Notes under the pieces: model-generated
Told to the model about the DNA's origin: nothing
The model's input: the letters and a program-made list of their open reading frames with translations, nothing else
Database searches by the model: none
Part shown: piece by piece, positions 12,039-21,264 of the stretch
How positions within the stretch are numbered: position 1 is the stretch's first letter
Layout of the letters: every line of letters begins with the position of its first letter
Program-made: the position numbers and the translations under genes
NCBI GenBank assembly: GCA_016710365.1
Contig: JADJVW010000049.1
Location: 1-25,786 of the forward strand
Direction: 5' to 3'
DNA from: Candidatus Caldilinea saccharophila
Lineage (GTDB): Bacteria; Chloroflexota; Anaerolineae; Caldilineales; Caldilineaceae
DNA: 25,786 nucleotides

Positions 12039-12237
12039 AGGAATGCTCCCGCTGGTGACTGGGCTAGGATGGGAAAACAGCACCGCCGAGACCATGCTAC
12101 CTGCGCACTGCGCATCTCTTCGGCGGCAATTTGACCCATAGTGTAGCAGAATCTCGGTGCAAATCCTGCATGAGGGTCGTGCTCTTTGGGTCATTCCTGG
12201 AATACAGCGCTGGACAAGACTCACGCTAGAAGAAGTC

Positions 12238-12326
12238 ATCCACAGCTTGCGCAGATTTCACCGATGACAAGCATGTGCTTGCTAACGTAGATCGGGACTT
12301 TCTCAAAATCTGTGTAATCTGTGGAT
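12238..12326. repeat. Inverted repeat element in the 331-base gap, family D
   Basis: ATCCACAG (12238-12245) and CAGATTT (12252-12258) are mirrored by AAATCTG (12306-12312) and CTGTGGAT (12319-12326), giving a two-block inverted repeat. Its phrasing (AATCTGTG..GTGGAT) resembles the element at 21817-21903. The rest of the gap 12039-12369 holds no convincing gene or promoter that I can see. Confidence 0.55.
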
Positions 12327-12369
12327 ATTTCCTCAGCCGCACAGCGGTCAGACAGCAGGTATTGGGTTT

Positions 12370-13786
12370 TTATTGCAACGCGGGCAGCGCCACGGTCGGG
12401 TCGCCCAGGATCACCAGGCTCTGGCGGTCGAGCGCGGCAAGTTGGGCGCTGGCCGTCATCAGGCGGATGAAGTCGCGCCTTTCAGGCGTGGAACCAGCAA
12501 ACTGGCCGGTCAATTGCTGCCACTGCTGAAACAATTCACCCACCACCTTGTAGCCAGGATTGAAGGCCATGCCCACCGGCTCGGGGCGGACGCGGTGCAT
12601 ACGGGAGTAGAGCGCTTCGATCGTGGCGCCGCTCAGAATCTGCCCAGTTTCCGGCTGGCGCAGCGTCCAGTCGAAGGTAGGCTCAACGTGGCCGACAAAG
12701 GCGCGCAGCGGCTTGGCCGCGCCCAGCAGACGCTGCGGCAGCGGCGCAAGCTGCGCGCCCAAGGCGGCGACGCCCTCCAGCACCTGGTCGAGCGACGAAC
12801 CCGCGGGCACTAGCCCCTGGTAAGAATTGCGGTTGTCGCAGCCGGCCGAGCAGCAAGCGTGCGCGTACCAGATGGCGCCGTCGGGCTGCCAGGCGGCCAG
12901 CAGCGCGTCGATGTCCAGTGTGCGATGCTGGTGATCGACCAGCGCGCCAAGCTGCGCGGCCATCTTTGCCGGGTCATGCAGCGGCCCGGTCTGCCCGTGG
13001 CTGGTGCTGACGATGAGGGCGGGATGCTGCTTTGCGAGCGCCGCGAACAGTTCTGTCAGCGTGGCGTCGGCGCCGTCCAGCAGGCGCAACCCGCCGCCAA
13101 CGTCGCTGTCCGCGGCCAGTTGCGCGGCCACCGGTTCCGCGATTGCCTGACGCATCAAGGTCGTGATGTCGTCGGCGCCGTGATCCACCGTCCACACCAC
13201 CGGCTTGTGTGGATCGCAGCCGGCGTCGCCCCACTCCTTGAGCAGGGCGTTGACGTAATTTTCCAGCGCCGTCCCGTCCAATGCCAGCCGGCCGGCAAAG
13301 CAGGGCTGGTTGAGCAGATATTGAAAGCTCCACGGGATCACATCGGGGCCGGCGTAGATCAGCAGATAATAGGGCAGCGCGCCGGGTGCGACGCCGCGTT
13401 GTCCCGCGCTGGAAAGGGCGATATCCTGCACGCTGCCGTCAGGATAGTAGCGGCGCACGAATTTGGCGCCTACGTCCGACCGGTAGCGCAACACAGGCGA
13501 GCCGGGCCGGGCTGCCAGCAATGCGCGGATCGCATCGGGTGCATCGTCGGCGGTGGCGCGCGGCGGCGGGCAACGCATCGTCATCGGGCAACACCAGCCC
13601 CCAGCCGACTGCCGGGTGTCGCCAGTCGCGTAGATCGATCGGTTCGACCGCCGCCAGCTCCTTGCCGACCTTTGCCATGCGCTGCTTCAGCCCCCACTTG
13701 CGCGAAGTCTCGTCCAGCGTTGCCGCTGGCGACTCAGCGCCCGTCCAGAGGTTGGCGGCAAGTTCGGCAGGGAAGGGTAGCGGCAT
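12370..13786 (-). CDS. C25/gingipain-like caspase-fold cysteine peptidase, one frameshift
   Basis: The reconstructed product is ~471 residues from ATG 13786 (MPLPFPAELAANLWTG), preceded by AGAGGAA. A +1 break in the GGG run at 13568-13570 (CCC on the coding strand) separates the first ~70 residues from the rest. The body has PYYLLIYAGPDVIPWSFQYL, as in C25-like peptidases. Caspase-fold catalytic segments follow: ALIVSTSHGQTG with His about 263, then AIWYAHACCSAGC with Cys about 311/312. It closes with SLVILGDPTVALP, the strand that often ends this fold. There is no signal peptide, so it is cytoplasmic, unlike secreted gingipains. It is the last gene of the CHAT/hydrolase operon, separated from the CHAT gene by a hairpin repeat. 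The substrate is unknown; the C25 label rests on motif resemblance only. Confidence 0.7.
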
Positions 13787-13821
13787 AGTAGGTTCCTCTA
13801 AAATTGAGATTGGGGGATTAA

Positions 13822-13905
13822 GAGATTAAGAGATTGGAGATTGGAACGCAGCGCACCCAATACCCAGGATGCTCCTGAGCCACCAATCTCCAATCTCTTA
13901 ATCTC
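13822..13905. repeat. 23-bp perfect inverted repeat between the CHAT and C25-like genes, family E
   Basis: The arms at 13822-13844 and 13883-13905 are perfect complements over 23 bases and consist of iterated GAGATT/AATCTC units, with a 38-base loop. The element fills the gap between the stop of the CHAT protease (13911) and the Shine-Dalgarno of the C25-like gene. It could slow or protect the mRNA at this point; no T-run follows it on the minus strand. Confidence 0.75.
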
Positions 13906-13910
13906 CAGTT

Positions 13911-15317
13911 TTAAGCAAACTTCCCAAACACATCGGGTCTCAAATCGGGCGGCACGGCCGGATCCTCATCGAGCAAGGCGAGGGCGCGTTGGCGGATGGC
14001 GCCGGGCGCGTCGACGGGCAGCGTGCGCAGGAAGTCAGCGACCTCTTGCGCACGCTGAAGCATTGCCTGCAGAGACGCCACGCCTTTTGGCGTCTCTGCA
14101 GGCACAGGCTGGCCAGGCGCAGCCGCCTGCTTATCCGCGCGCACAACCTGGAACAACTCCGGCCGGGCATAGAGCACCGGCAGCGCCCATGTGCGCTCGT
14201 TCTTTGGATCGACGCCGTCGTGCAACTGGATGCGCGCCGCACGCAGCGGCAGGCTCCATTCGATGGGAACAGGCGACGCGGCGTTGGACTGGCCGAGCGC
14301 CTGGCTGATTTCACGCAAGAGCGCCGGGTAAAAGCCCGCGCAGAAGCGATGCGCGTCCGCCGCCGCGATCGGTTCGAGCATACCCACCGCCGCCGGCGCC
14401 CCGCGCGCGACAAGGGCGTGCGCCATCGAGTGAAGCTGGTCGGTGGCCGCGCCCCCCTGACAGCAGTTGAGCACCACCAGCCAGACCTGGCGCATCGAAG
14501 GCAGCGCGATCAATTGCTCGACCGGCAGCACGAGCGACGAAACTTCCGCGCCTGACGCCCAGTCCAGCGCGGTCGCCACCTCCAGCCGGCTGATGCCGTG
14601 GTTGACCGCGCCGTGACAAAAGAAATGCAACAGGTGGGGCTTGAAATCATCTAGCGCGGTTTCGAGTTTATCGACCGTCGCCTCCAACAGTTTGACGGTC
14701 ACGCCAGACAACGCGCCGCCCGCGAGCTCGGCGTGGACGTCGTCATGCAACGATTCCTCGCCCACCAGCAGCAACACATCGACGGGCAAGCCTTGGGTGC
14801 GGGCAGCGTCGATGGCCTGACGCAAGTTTTGCCACTCGACCGCGGCCGGCGCGTCGAGCGCCGAAAGCACCGCTGCCATGCGTAACCGGCCATCAAACTT
14901 ATAGAAGGTCTGCGCAGGCTGCGTCGCCAACGCGTCGGCGATGCGTCCGATCGGCCAGCGCAAGTCGAGCGCGAGAAAGATCCCTTGTGCGTCGTCGTAG
15001 AGCGCTTCCCAGTAGAGTTGTTCGGCTTCGTGCGCCTGCAAATAGAAGTAGATCGGCGTCACGGTCGCGGGCGGCGCCAGTGCCAACATCTGCAACATCT
15101 GGGCAATGGCCGGGTGCTGCGCCAGCGCTTGACGCAGGTCGCGCCCGTGTTGCATGACGGCGTTGGGCGCGGTCCACGTGGTCGTGGTCGGCGTCTGGCA
15201 GACAAAAGGCGCAGCAAGCTGTCCCTGCGGGAAATTGACGGTGGCCTTGTCGAGCTTGACCTGCGTGCCACCGTCGAAAGTCGGTTGTAGCGTGACCACG
15301 ATGCGGCTGATGGTCAT
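13911..15317 (-). CDS. CHAT domain cysteine protease
   Basis: A 468-residue protein with a CHAT (caspase HetF-associated with TPRs) peptidase domain. An N-terminal region of about 170 residues without a recognised family precedes it. The catalytic pair is visible: His235 in PHLLHFFCHGAVNHG, and Cys286 in WLVVLNCCQGGAA, where CHAT has the LSAC.SG motif. The following GAPAAVGMLEPI...FCAGFYPALL is the usual C-terminal part of the domain. After a linker at about 395-418 that contains a hairpin repeat in frame, a helical tail rich in Ala/Arg/Leu closes the protein. Its ATG at 15317 overlaps the TGA of the small upstream gene (ATGA), showing translational coupling. It is the only CHAT protein in the operon that keeps both catalytic residues. 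Confidence 0.88.
   Translation of the reverse strand: MTISRIVVTLQPTFDGGTQVKLDKATVNFPQGQLAAPFVCQTPTTTTWTAPNAVMQHGRDLRQALAQHPAIAQMLQMLALAPPATVTPIYFYLQAHEAEQLYWEALYDDAQGIFLALDLRWPIGRIADALATQPAQTFYKFDGRLRMAAVLSALDAPAAVEWQNLRQAIDAARTQGLPVDVLLLVGEESLHDDVHAELAGGALSGVTVKLLEATVDKLETALDDFKPHLLHFFCHGAVNHGISRLEVATALDWASGAEVSSLVLPVEQLIALPSMRQVWLVVLNCCQGGAATDQLHSMAHALVARGAPAAVGMLEPIAAADAHRFCAGFYPALLREISQALGQSNAASPVPIEWSLPLRAARIQLHDGVDPKNERTWALPVLYARPELFQVVRADKQAAAPGQPVPAETPKGVASLQAMLQRAQEVADFLRTLPVDAPGAIRQRALALLDEDPAVPPDLRPDVFGKFA
14064..14104. repeat. Perfect 17-bp inverted repeat inside the CHAT gene, family F
   Basis: TGCCTGCAGAGACGCCA (14064-14080) is followed by a 7-base loop and its exact complement (14088-14104). 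It encodes residues about 404-418 of the CHAT protease in frame, between the protease domain and the C-terminal helices. A long perfect hairpin in a coding region is unlikely by chance, and the GAGACGCC...GGCGTCTC core resembles short dispersed hairpins in other bacterial genomes. Confidence 0.75.
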
Positions 15318-15613
15318 TGTCCGCCCCCTTGCCGGCTGCTCGCCTCGCTGCGCGCTTCATCTTCCACAATAGACTGCAATTTGCGCAGCGTATCGGACTG
15401 CTCAAGCCCGGCCATGCGCGAGGTGCTGATGGCCTGACCGGGCGCTGCCTCGCTTTGTTGGGCGATCTCCAGCGTGCGTTGGTCAATGTAGCGCATTGCC
15501 GCCGACACCCAACCAGGCACCTCCTCCTCGGGTGTATACAACTCCTCGACGAAACGATTGGTGTCGTCAGGCTCTGCCAAGCGCGTCATCGAGCTGGTAC
15601 AGAGCGGCTGCAC
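15314..15613 (-). CDS. Small acidic helical protein coupled to the CHAT genes
   Basis: The frame opens at GTG 15613 (99 residues, with a GAAGG-like Shine-Dalgarno) or ATG 15589 (91 residues); I cannot choose firmly. The product is acidic and probably mostly helical: RFVEELYTPEEEVPGWVSAAMRYIDQRTLEIAQQSE, then DTLRKLQSIVEDEARSEASS and a glycine/glutamine end. It has no cysteines after the first few residues, no membrane segment and no domain I recognise. It overlaps the degenerate CHAT gene upstream by at least 20 bases and the active CHAT gene downstream by four (ATGA), so the three are translated together. A regulator, adaptor or inhibitor of the CHAT protease is a reasonable guess from this placement, nothing more. 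Confidence 0.65.
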   Translation of the reverse strand: MQPLCTSSMTRLAEPDDTNRFVEELYTPEEEVPGWVSAAMRYIDQRTLEIAQQSEAAPGQAISTSRMAGLEQSDTLRKLQSIVEDEARSEASSRQGGGQ

Positions 15614-16752
15614 CGCCTTCAGGCAGGGGAGGCGCGACGCGCGCTGGATGGCAGTAAAGCATCAGCGAAGGCGCGACCGGCGGTGGCGTTGGCCGCGCCG
15701 CCAACAGCAATTGATAGGCCGCCGCCAGCGCGCTCAGATCGGGGTCGAGCCGCATTTCGTGGTGCAGGATCGGGCCGGGGCGCAAGTTGGCGAGGGTGGT
15801 GACCAGCAGGCGATGCGCCATCTCCGAATAGTTGTGCAGCGGCGAGGTGAGCGCACAGCCCCACGCGCCGGTCTGCGCCAGGAAAGCGCCGAGTTCGTTC
15901 GGGCCGATAAAGCGCGGCAATTTCCGATCCAGGTTTTCCAGCGGCGACTCCGCCACCGAAAGCGCGGCGCTCTCGCCGGAGAGGTAGCCGTGGGCGATCA
16001 AATGCACGAGGTCGATGCTGCGTCCCGCCAGTGCATCACGCATCCACAACAGCCAGGGGCTGGCAAGCTGTCCCGACGGGTCAGTGATGCGGCTGGTGCG
16101 GTCGGGCACGGCAAAAGGTTCAGCCCCCTGCGGGTTGTGGAGTATCACGCGGCTGTCGTAAACGCCGTAATTCATCAAGCGGCCGGTCAAGTCCGCCATC
16201 ATCTCGCCGTCGGTGAAGAGATGAACGGTCGTGCGGCGCGCGGCCTGGTCGAGGATCATGCGCGTCATGCGCGCCATGTATTCGCTCGACGCAAAAGCTT
16301 CCTCGGAGATCGGCTGGCTGCTGCACAGCACAATGTTGAACTCGCCGGCTGGTTGCGCCGGATCCACCAGAAAATCGGGCAGACGCAGCACGGGGCGAGC
16401 CAATGCAGGGAACAGGATCTGCTCCCACGGCGCCAGCGCCAGGTAGCCGACTGGGCTTTTCAGATAGAGCCAGACCGCTTCGCCCGGAAGCAGACGCGCG
16501 TCGAGTTCGGCGCGCAGCGCGGCGAGCACACTGTCAGGCATGGAGAATGGGTAGCCCTGGAACAGGCTCATGCTGCGGTCGAGGCGGTCGGGAATACCAA
16601 GCTCAGCGGGGTCAAGCGTGTAGTCGAGGAGCTGCGCCCGCTCGCCAGCGGTCGCGCTCGAGTGTGCAGCGCACCATCGGCTGCCGTCCCGCCAGTTCGA
16701 AGCCGATCACCAGCGTCGTCAGGTCGTATTGTCGTCGCAAAAGCAAGGCCAT
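15567..16752 (-). CDS. Degenerate CHAT-like protein, one frameshift
   Basis: The reconstructed product is ~394 residues from ATG 16752 (MALLLRRQYDLTTLVIGFEL), eight bases after the hydrolase stop and following AAGGAGGA. The frame breaks by +1 in a short G run near 16637-16648 and continues RAQLLDYTLDPAELG. The body has LALAPWEQILFPAL and FNIVLCSSQPIS, then a CHAT-like His in IDLVHLIAHGYLSGE (His about 254). Where the CHAT Cys motif should be there is GAWGCALTSPLHNYSE, so the aligned position is Ser (about 303) and the only Cys is four residues earlier. The following LRPGPILHHE matches CHAT-type ends. It is probably catalytically dead or altered and may act as a sensor or partner of the active CHAT protein. 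The CHAT call is medium confidence. Confidence 0.68.
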
Positions 16753-16761
16753 CGCTCCTCC

Positions 16762-18120
16762 TTACTCCGTCACCAGATTGTACAGCATCCAGTAGGTCGC
16801 ATCGTTGCTGATGGCGCTGTGTCCGCTGATGGCGGGCGTGGCGTCGATGCCGATGAGTGGGATCGTGCGACTCAGATCGTAGCGGTCGCCGGCGTCGATG
16901 GCGGCGGCGTCGAGCACGTCAACCAGACGCTCGTCACTGCTGCGAGGGCCGTAGCCGCCTAGCGCAGCAAAGCGGCTGGGCGGTTCGCCGGCCGCGGCGA
17001 TCTGCATCTCGCCGAGGTCGCGGTCGCGGCGCAAGATCAGGTGAAAGAAACGATGCAGCGGCGCGTCGTGCTGGCTGAAGGTGCAGAGGATCGGGAGCGA
17101 GACGCGCGCCAGCGCGCGCCGATAGCCGCCGGGATGTTGTTGGCCGGTGACATCGGCGGCAAAGCAGAGGTGTGAGATGGCGCCCTGCATTAGCAACAGC
17201 GAGCGTAGCGGCCGCGGCCAGCGATCGCCAAAGCTGATCGCGGAGAGCAGCACGCGGCATCCGTAGGAATGGCCGACCGCGTGGACGCGGGCATGGCTGG
17301 TCGAGAGCAGCTCGCGCAGCAGCGGCCCAACCCCGTGCGCGCCCACCACGCCCGCGCGATCCTTCATCTGATAGACGGTCAACCCGCGCACGATCAAGCG
17401 CGGGTCGAGAAACTGCTGGATCTCGCCGGCCGCGCCTGGGCCTGCAACTGCACCGCCCGCCGCGCCAAAACTGCCGAAGGGACGCGGCGGCGGGCCGCTC
17501 ACGCGCGCCCAGGACGCCACTACACTTGCGGGCGTCAGCGGTTCGTCTTCGGGCGCCTCGCTGGCTGGCGCTTCGTCATCGGCGGCGGCATAGAGCGGAG
17601 CGGCGAGACGCGCAAGCTCCAGCGCCTCCGCCGCGGTGAGGCGTTCTTGCTGCAGCAAGGCGTAGAAACGCACGGCGTCCTCGGCGGGGAGCGCTTCGGC
17701 CAGATCGCGTATGCGATCAGCTTCCACTGCAATCACCTGATCGCGTTCCTCGCCCAGTGCAGCCGCCATCGCAGGGCCTGCCTCGTCACCAAAGGTGAGC
17801 GCTGCACTCGGCCAGTGGATGCCGACCAGCAGGGGACGGAAGGAGGAAGGCAAGGCCAAGTTGCGACTCTGCACCATGTGCATAAAGCCGTTGATAAAGT
17901 GACGATAGGCGCGCACCGCGCCCGGCCAGTCGTTGTTCCAGCCGTGCGAAAAGACAAAAATGTCGGTGTAGCGACCGGCCGCGACGTCTTCCAGCAGGCG
18001 GGCGTGCGTGGCGGGCGCTTCACAAACTCCGCGCTTGTCGAAAGGGAGCACGTAAAAGGGCGCCGGGACAGCGCCGGGACACGGCAGCGATTCATAAGGG
18101 CCGGGCGGCAACGTTGGCAT
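16762..18120 (-). CDS. Serine alpha/beta hydrolase, first gene of the CHAT operon
   Basis: A 452-residue cytoplasmic alpha/beta hydrolase. The ATG at 18120 is chosen over upstream in-frame starts because GGAG lies eight bases before it and a TATAAT promoter lies between 18120 and the longer start. Visible motifs are the oxyanion segment DIFVFSHGWNND (53-64), the nucleophile elbow AVGHSYGCRV (Ser285), an acid candidate Asp352 in TFSQHDAPLH, and a His candidate His434 in ISGHSAISND. Between the first strands and the elbow is an unusual insertion: helices (about 125-178), then a disordered Ala/Gly/Pro/Glu-rich stretch (about 179-232). Its TAA is part of the Shine-Dalgarno of the next gene. The substrate (lipid, ester or peptide) is unknown; the neighbourhood suggests an effector handled by the proteases. 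Confidence 0.75.
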   Translation of the reverse strand: MPTLPPGPYESLPCPGAVPAPFYVLPFDKRGVCEAPATHARLLEDVAAGRYTDIFVFSHGWNNDWPGAVRAYRHFINGFMHMVQSRNLALPSSFRPLLVGIHWPSAALTFGDEAGPAMAAALGEERDQVIAVEADRIRDLAEALPAEDAVRFYALLQQERLTAAEALELARLAAPLYAAADDEAPASEAPEDEPLTPASVVASWARVSGPPPRPFGSFGAAGGAVAGPGAAGEIQQFLDPRLIVRGLTVYQMKDRAGVVGAHGVGPLLRELLSTSHARVHAVGHSYGCRVLLSAISFGDRWPRPLRSLLLMQGAISHLCFAADVTGQQHPGGYRRALARVSLPILCTFSQHDAPLHRFFHLILRRDRDLGEMQIAAAGEPPSRFAALGGYGPRSSDERLVDVLDAAAIDAGDRYDLSRTIPLIGIDATPAISGHSAISNDATYWMLYNLVTE

Positions 18121-18168
18121 GAGGTTGTCTCCATTGAACTCAGAACGGGGATGCAAATCTGCAAGGCG

Positions 18169-18196
18169 ATTATAACATCTTTTTGGGGATGTGTAA
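18169..18196 (-). promoter_or_regulatory. Promoter of the hydrolase/CHAT operon
   Basis: The minus strand reads a perfect -10, TATAAT (18169-18174), with TTACAC (18191-18196) 16 bp upstream as a weak -35. Transcription would start near 18162, about 40 bases before the hydrolase ATG. It is divergent from the purH promoter, with about 70 bases between the two. Confidence 0.55.
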
Positions 18197-18262
18197 GCCC
18201 TGTTTTGACCACGCAAGCGGCGGCGGAAGAGCTTGAATTTCCATCCTTGGCATGGATGCGGT

Positions 18263-18291
18263 TTGACAGCCGATGGCGACGCTTCTATACT
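18263..18291 (+). promoter_or_regulatory. Near-consensus sigma-A promoter for purH
   Basis: TTGACA (18263-18268), a 17-bp spacer and TATACT (18286-18291). Both hexamers and the spacing match the housekeeping consensus almost perfectly. The predicted start, near 18298, leaves a leader of about 180 bases before purH. Confidence 0.75.
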
Positions 18292-18404
18292 CGAATCAAC
18301 TCAATCAAGCTGTGTGTTGACTGGCGATGATGCGTCCCGCGCGCGAGGTGGAATCAACCACCGGGAAAACATACAGAACAGTGCTGTCAATCGTTCGCCT
18401 GGGT

Positions 18405-18451
18405 CGGGCAGCCAGATAGATAACTGTTATCTATCTGGCTGCCCGCTTTTT
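18405..18451 (+). terminator. 19-bp perfect hairpin plus T-run in the purH leader (candidate attenuator)
   Basis: The arms 18405-18423 and 18427-18445 are perfect complements around the 3-base loop CTG, followed by C and five T. This has the form of a strong intrinsic terminator, yet it lies between the purH promoter and the purH Shine-Dalgarno (AAAGGAG, 18467-18473), 30 bases before the start codon. It could be an attenuator or a dispersed palindromic element that inserted here. No alternative antiterminator pairing was obvious by eye. Confidence 0.65.
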
Positions 18452-18480
18452 CTTGGAGGAATCTGCAAAGGAGAATCGAC

Positions 18481-20034
<1,554 letters not shown>

Positions 20035-20180
20035 GACGAGGCGGGCCGGCGCGGGGGTGTCCCTGCCGATTGGTGACGATTGCCCCATGTTGGCATATAG
20101 TGTAGTAGCGCATACTGGTAAATAATTATCAGTGGGCCTGGAGATCAAGACAGAAGATCAGCAGTACATGAGGAGGTCTC

Positions 20181-20507
20181 ATGAAGATCGTGATGGATCG
20201 TGGCTATTGCGACGCGGCGTTATCATTTTGTGCACGCTGTTCGGCCGCATTCTTTCAGAAGCCAATGGGGACTGACCGTCCCTGCATTGTCGAAATCGTC
20301 GACGACGGCAACGATGAGCTGCTCCACTTTACGGTGCTCACCGATGACCGCACGCTGGAATTTGACCTGACCAGCGATATCCAAGAAGGGTTGGCGCTGG
20401 AAGGGTGGGAATTCCTGGCCAGCTTTGACCCGGCGCTCTTCCGGCACGGCGCGGCGGATCGCTGGCGGGCATTAAGCCGGGTGCCTGCTACGCATAGCGA
20501 CGCCTAA
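20181..20507 (+). CDS. Hypothetical protein, 108 residues
   Basis: The ATG at 20181 follows GAGGAGG at good spacing, which is the main reason to trust it. The protein is soluble-looking: an N-terminal cysteine cluster (Cys10, Cys17, Cys20, in YCDAALSFCARC) could bind a metal. Acidic strands follow, PCIVEIVDDGNDELLHFTVLTDDRTLEFDL, then an amphipathic helix around ALEGWEFLASFDPALFRHG. It is 146 bases downstream of purH on the same strand; I saw no promoter or terminator in the gap. I do not recognise the family, and no function can be assigned. Confidence 0.7.
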   Translation: MKIVMDRGYCDAALSFCARCSAAFFQKPMGTDRPCIVEIVDDGNDELLHFTVLTDDRTLEFDLTSDIQEGLALEGWEFLASFDPALFRHGAADRWRALSRVPATHSDA

Positions 20508-20629
20508 AGGCAACGCGCTTTTCAACAAGCCGAATTTCAGTTTCGTTGCAATCTGATCTCTCATCCAGACACGGCGCAGTGGTTGGCTTTGCCATCCTGC
20601 GCCGTTGCATTTGCGTTGGCGTGCTTCTC

Positions 20630-21092
20630 ATGCGCACAGGTCTTGACCAGTTTCTTGATTATTTGCAAGCCATGGCCGTCCAGTCGCCACCCGGTTGGGC
20701 AGGGTCGGTGTGGTTTGTCCTGCGCGTCGGCGAAGATTGCGCGGGCATCCGCACGCAGGATGTGGGCGCGCCGCTGCGTTTTCTGCGCCAGATGGCGGGC
20801 GCGCCGCCGCGCCAGTTCGGAACCAGTGGCTTTGCGCCGGAGATCGTCGACGACGACAACCCCGCGTCACTACATCGCCTTTGTCTTTGTCGGCTTCTGG
20901 CTGCCTGCCGTGCTGGCGACGCCTCTCCTTTATCTCTGGGAAGTGGCGGGGTTTGTGCGTTATGGCGGCTATTGGAGCCCCAAAGATGTCGTCAACGGGC
21001 GCATCGGGATCCAGCATGGCTGCTGGCTGCGGCGCACTTCGCCTGCGCTGTTGCCGGCGCTAGTGGCAGGCGCGCTGGCCGATCGGGCCTGA
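20630..21092 (+). CDS. Hypothetical protein with a C-terminal membrane segment, one frameshift
   Basis: Two overlapping frames make one protein of about 154 residues. The first half begins at ATG 20630 (MRTGLDQFLDYLQAMAVQSP, with SVWFVLRVGED and GFAPEIVDDDNP). The frame breaks by +1 in the CCCC run at 20860-20863. It continues as RHYIAFVFVGFWLPAVLATP, a clear transmembrane helix, then VAGFVRYGGYWSPKDVVNGRIGIQHG to the TGA at 21090-21092. The join reads naturally, which supports a base-calling error rather than two genes. The start is uncertain: no good Shine-Dalgarno precedes 20630 and the frame is open upstream. Family unknown. Confidence 0.5.
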
Positions 21093-21122
21093 GTTGGAAA
21101 CGCAGCTCTTTACCGCCAAGAC

Positions 21123-21223
21123 AGTACTTCACGAAACTCACACGAAGTCACCAAGAACACAAAGAGCGCCATCTTCAACTTTGTGCCTTTGTGGCTTTGT
21201 GTGAGGCAAAATCGTGAACTACT
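21123..21223. repeat. Large imperfect hairpin repeat, family A copy 2
   Basis: Outer arms AGTACTTCACGA (21123-21134) and TCGTGAACTACT (21212-21223) match at 11 of 12 positions. Inside them, the family A arms CTCACAC...ACACAAAG (21137-21164) and CTTTGTG...GTGTGAG (21179-21205) pair imperfectly, so the whole unit folds into one ~50-bp hairpin. It lies in the convergent gap between the hypothetical gene and rnhA and is related to 277-355. A further C/G-rich phrase at 21231-21263 resembles family B in the other orientation. Confidence 0.7.
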
Positions 21224-21264
21224 GAAATTCGCAAAGCAGCAAAGGCGCGGAGACGCCAAACCAC

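Noticed and set aside
12370..18120. Type III-E CRISPR (Craspase-like) association of the CHAT protein
   Set aside because: No CRISPR array, Cas7 repeats or cas1/cas2 in the window, and the CHAT protein has no TPR region typical of Craspase partners.
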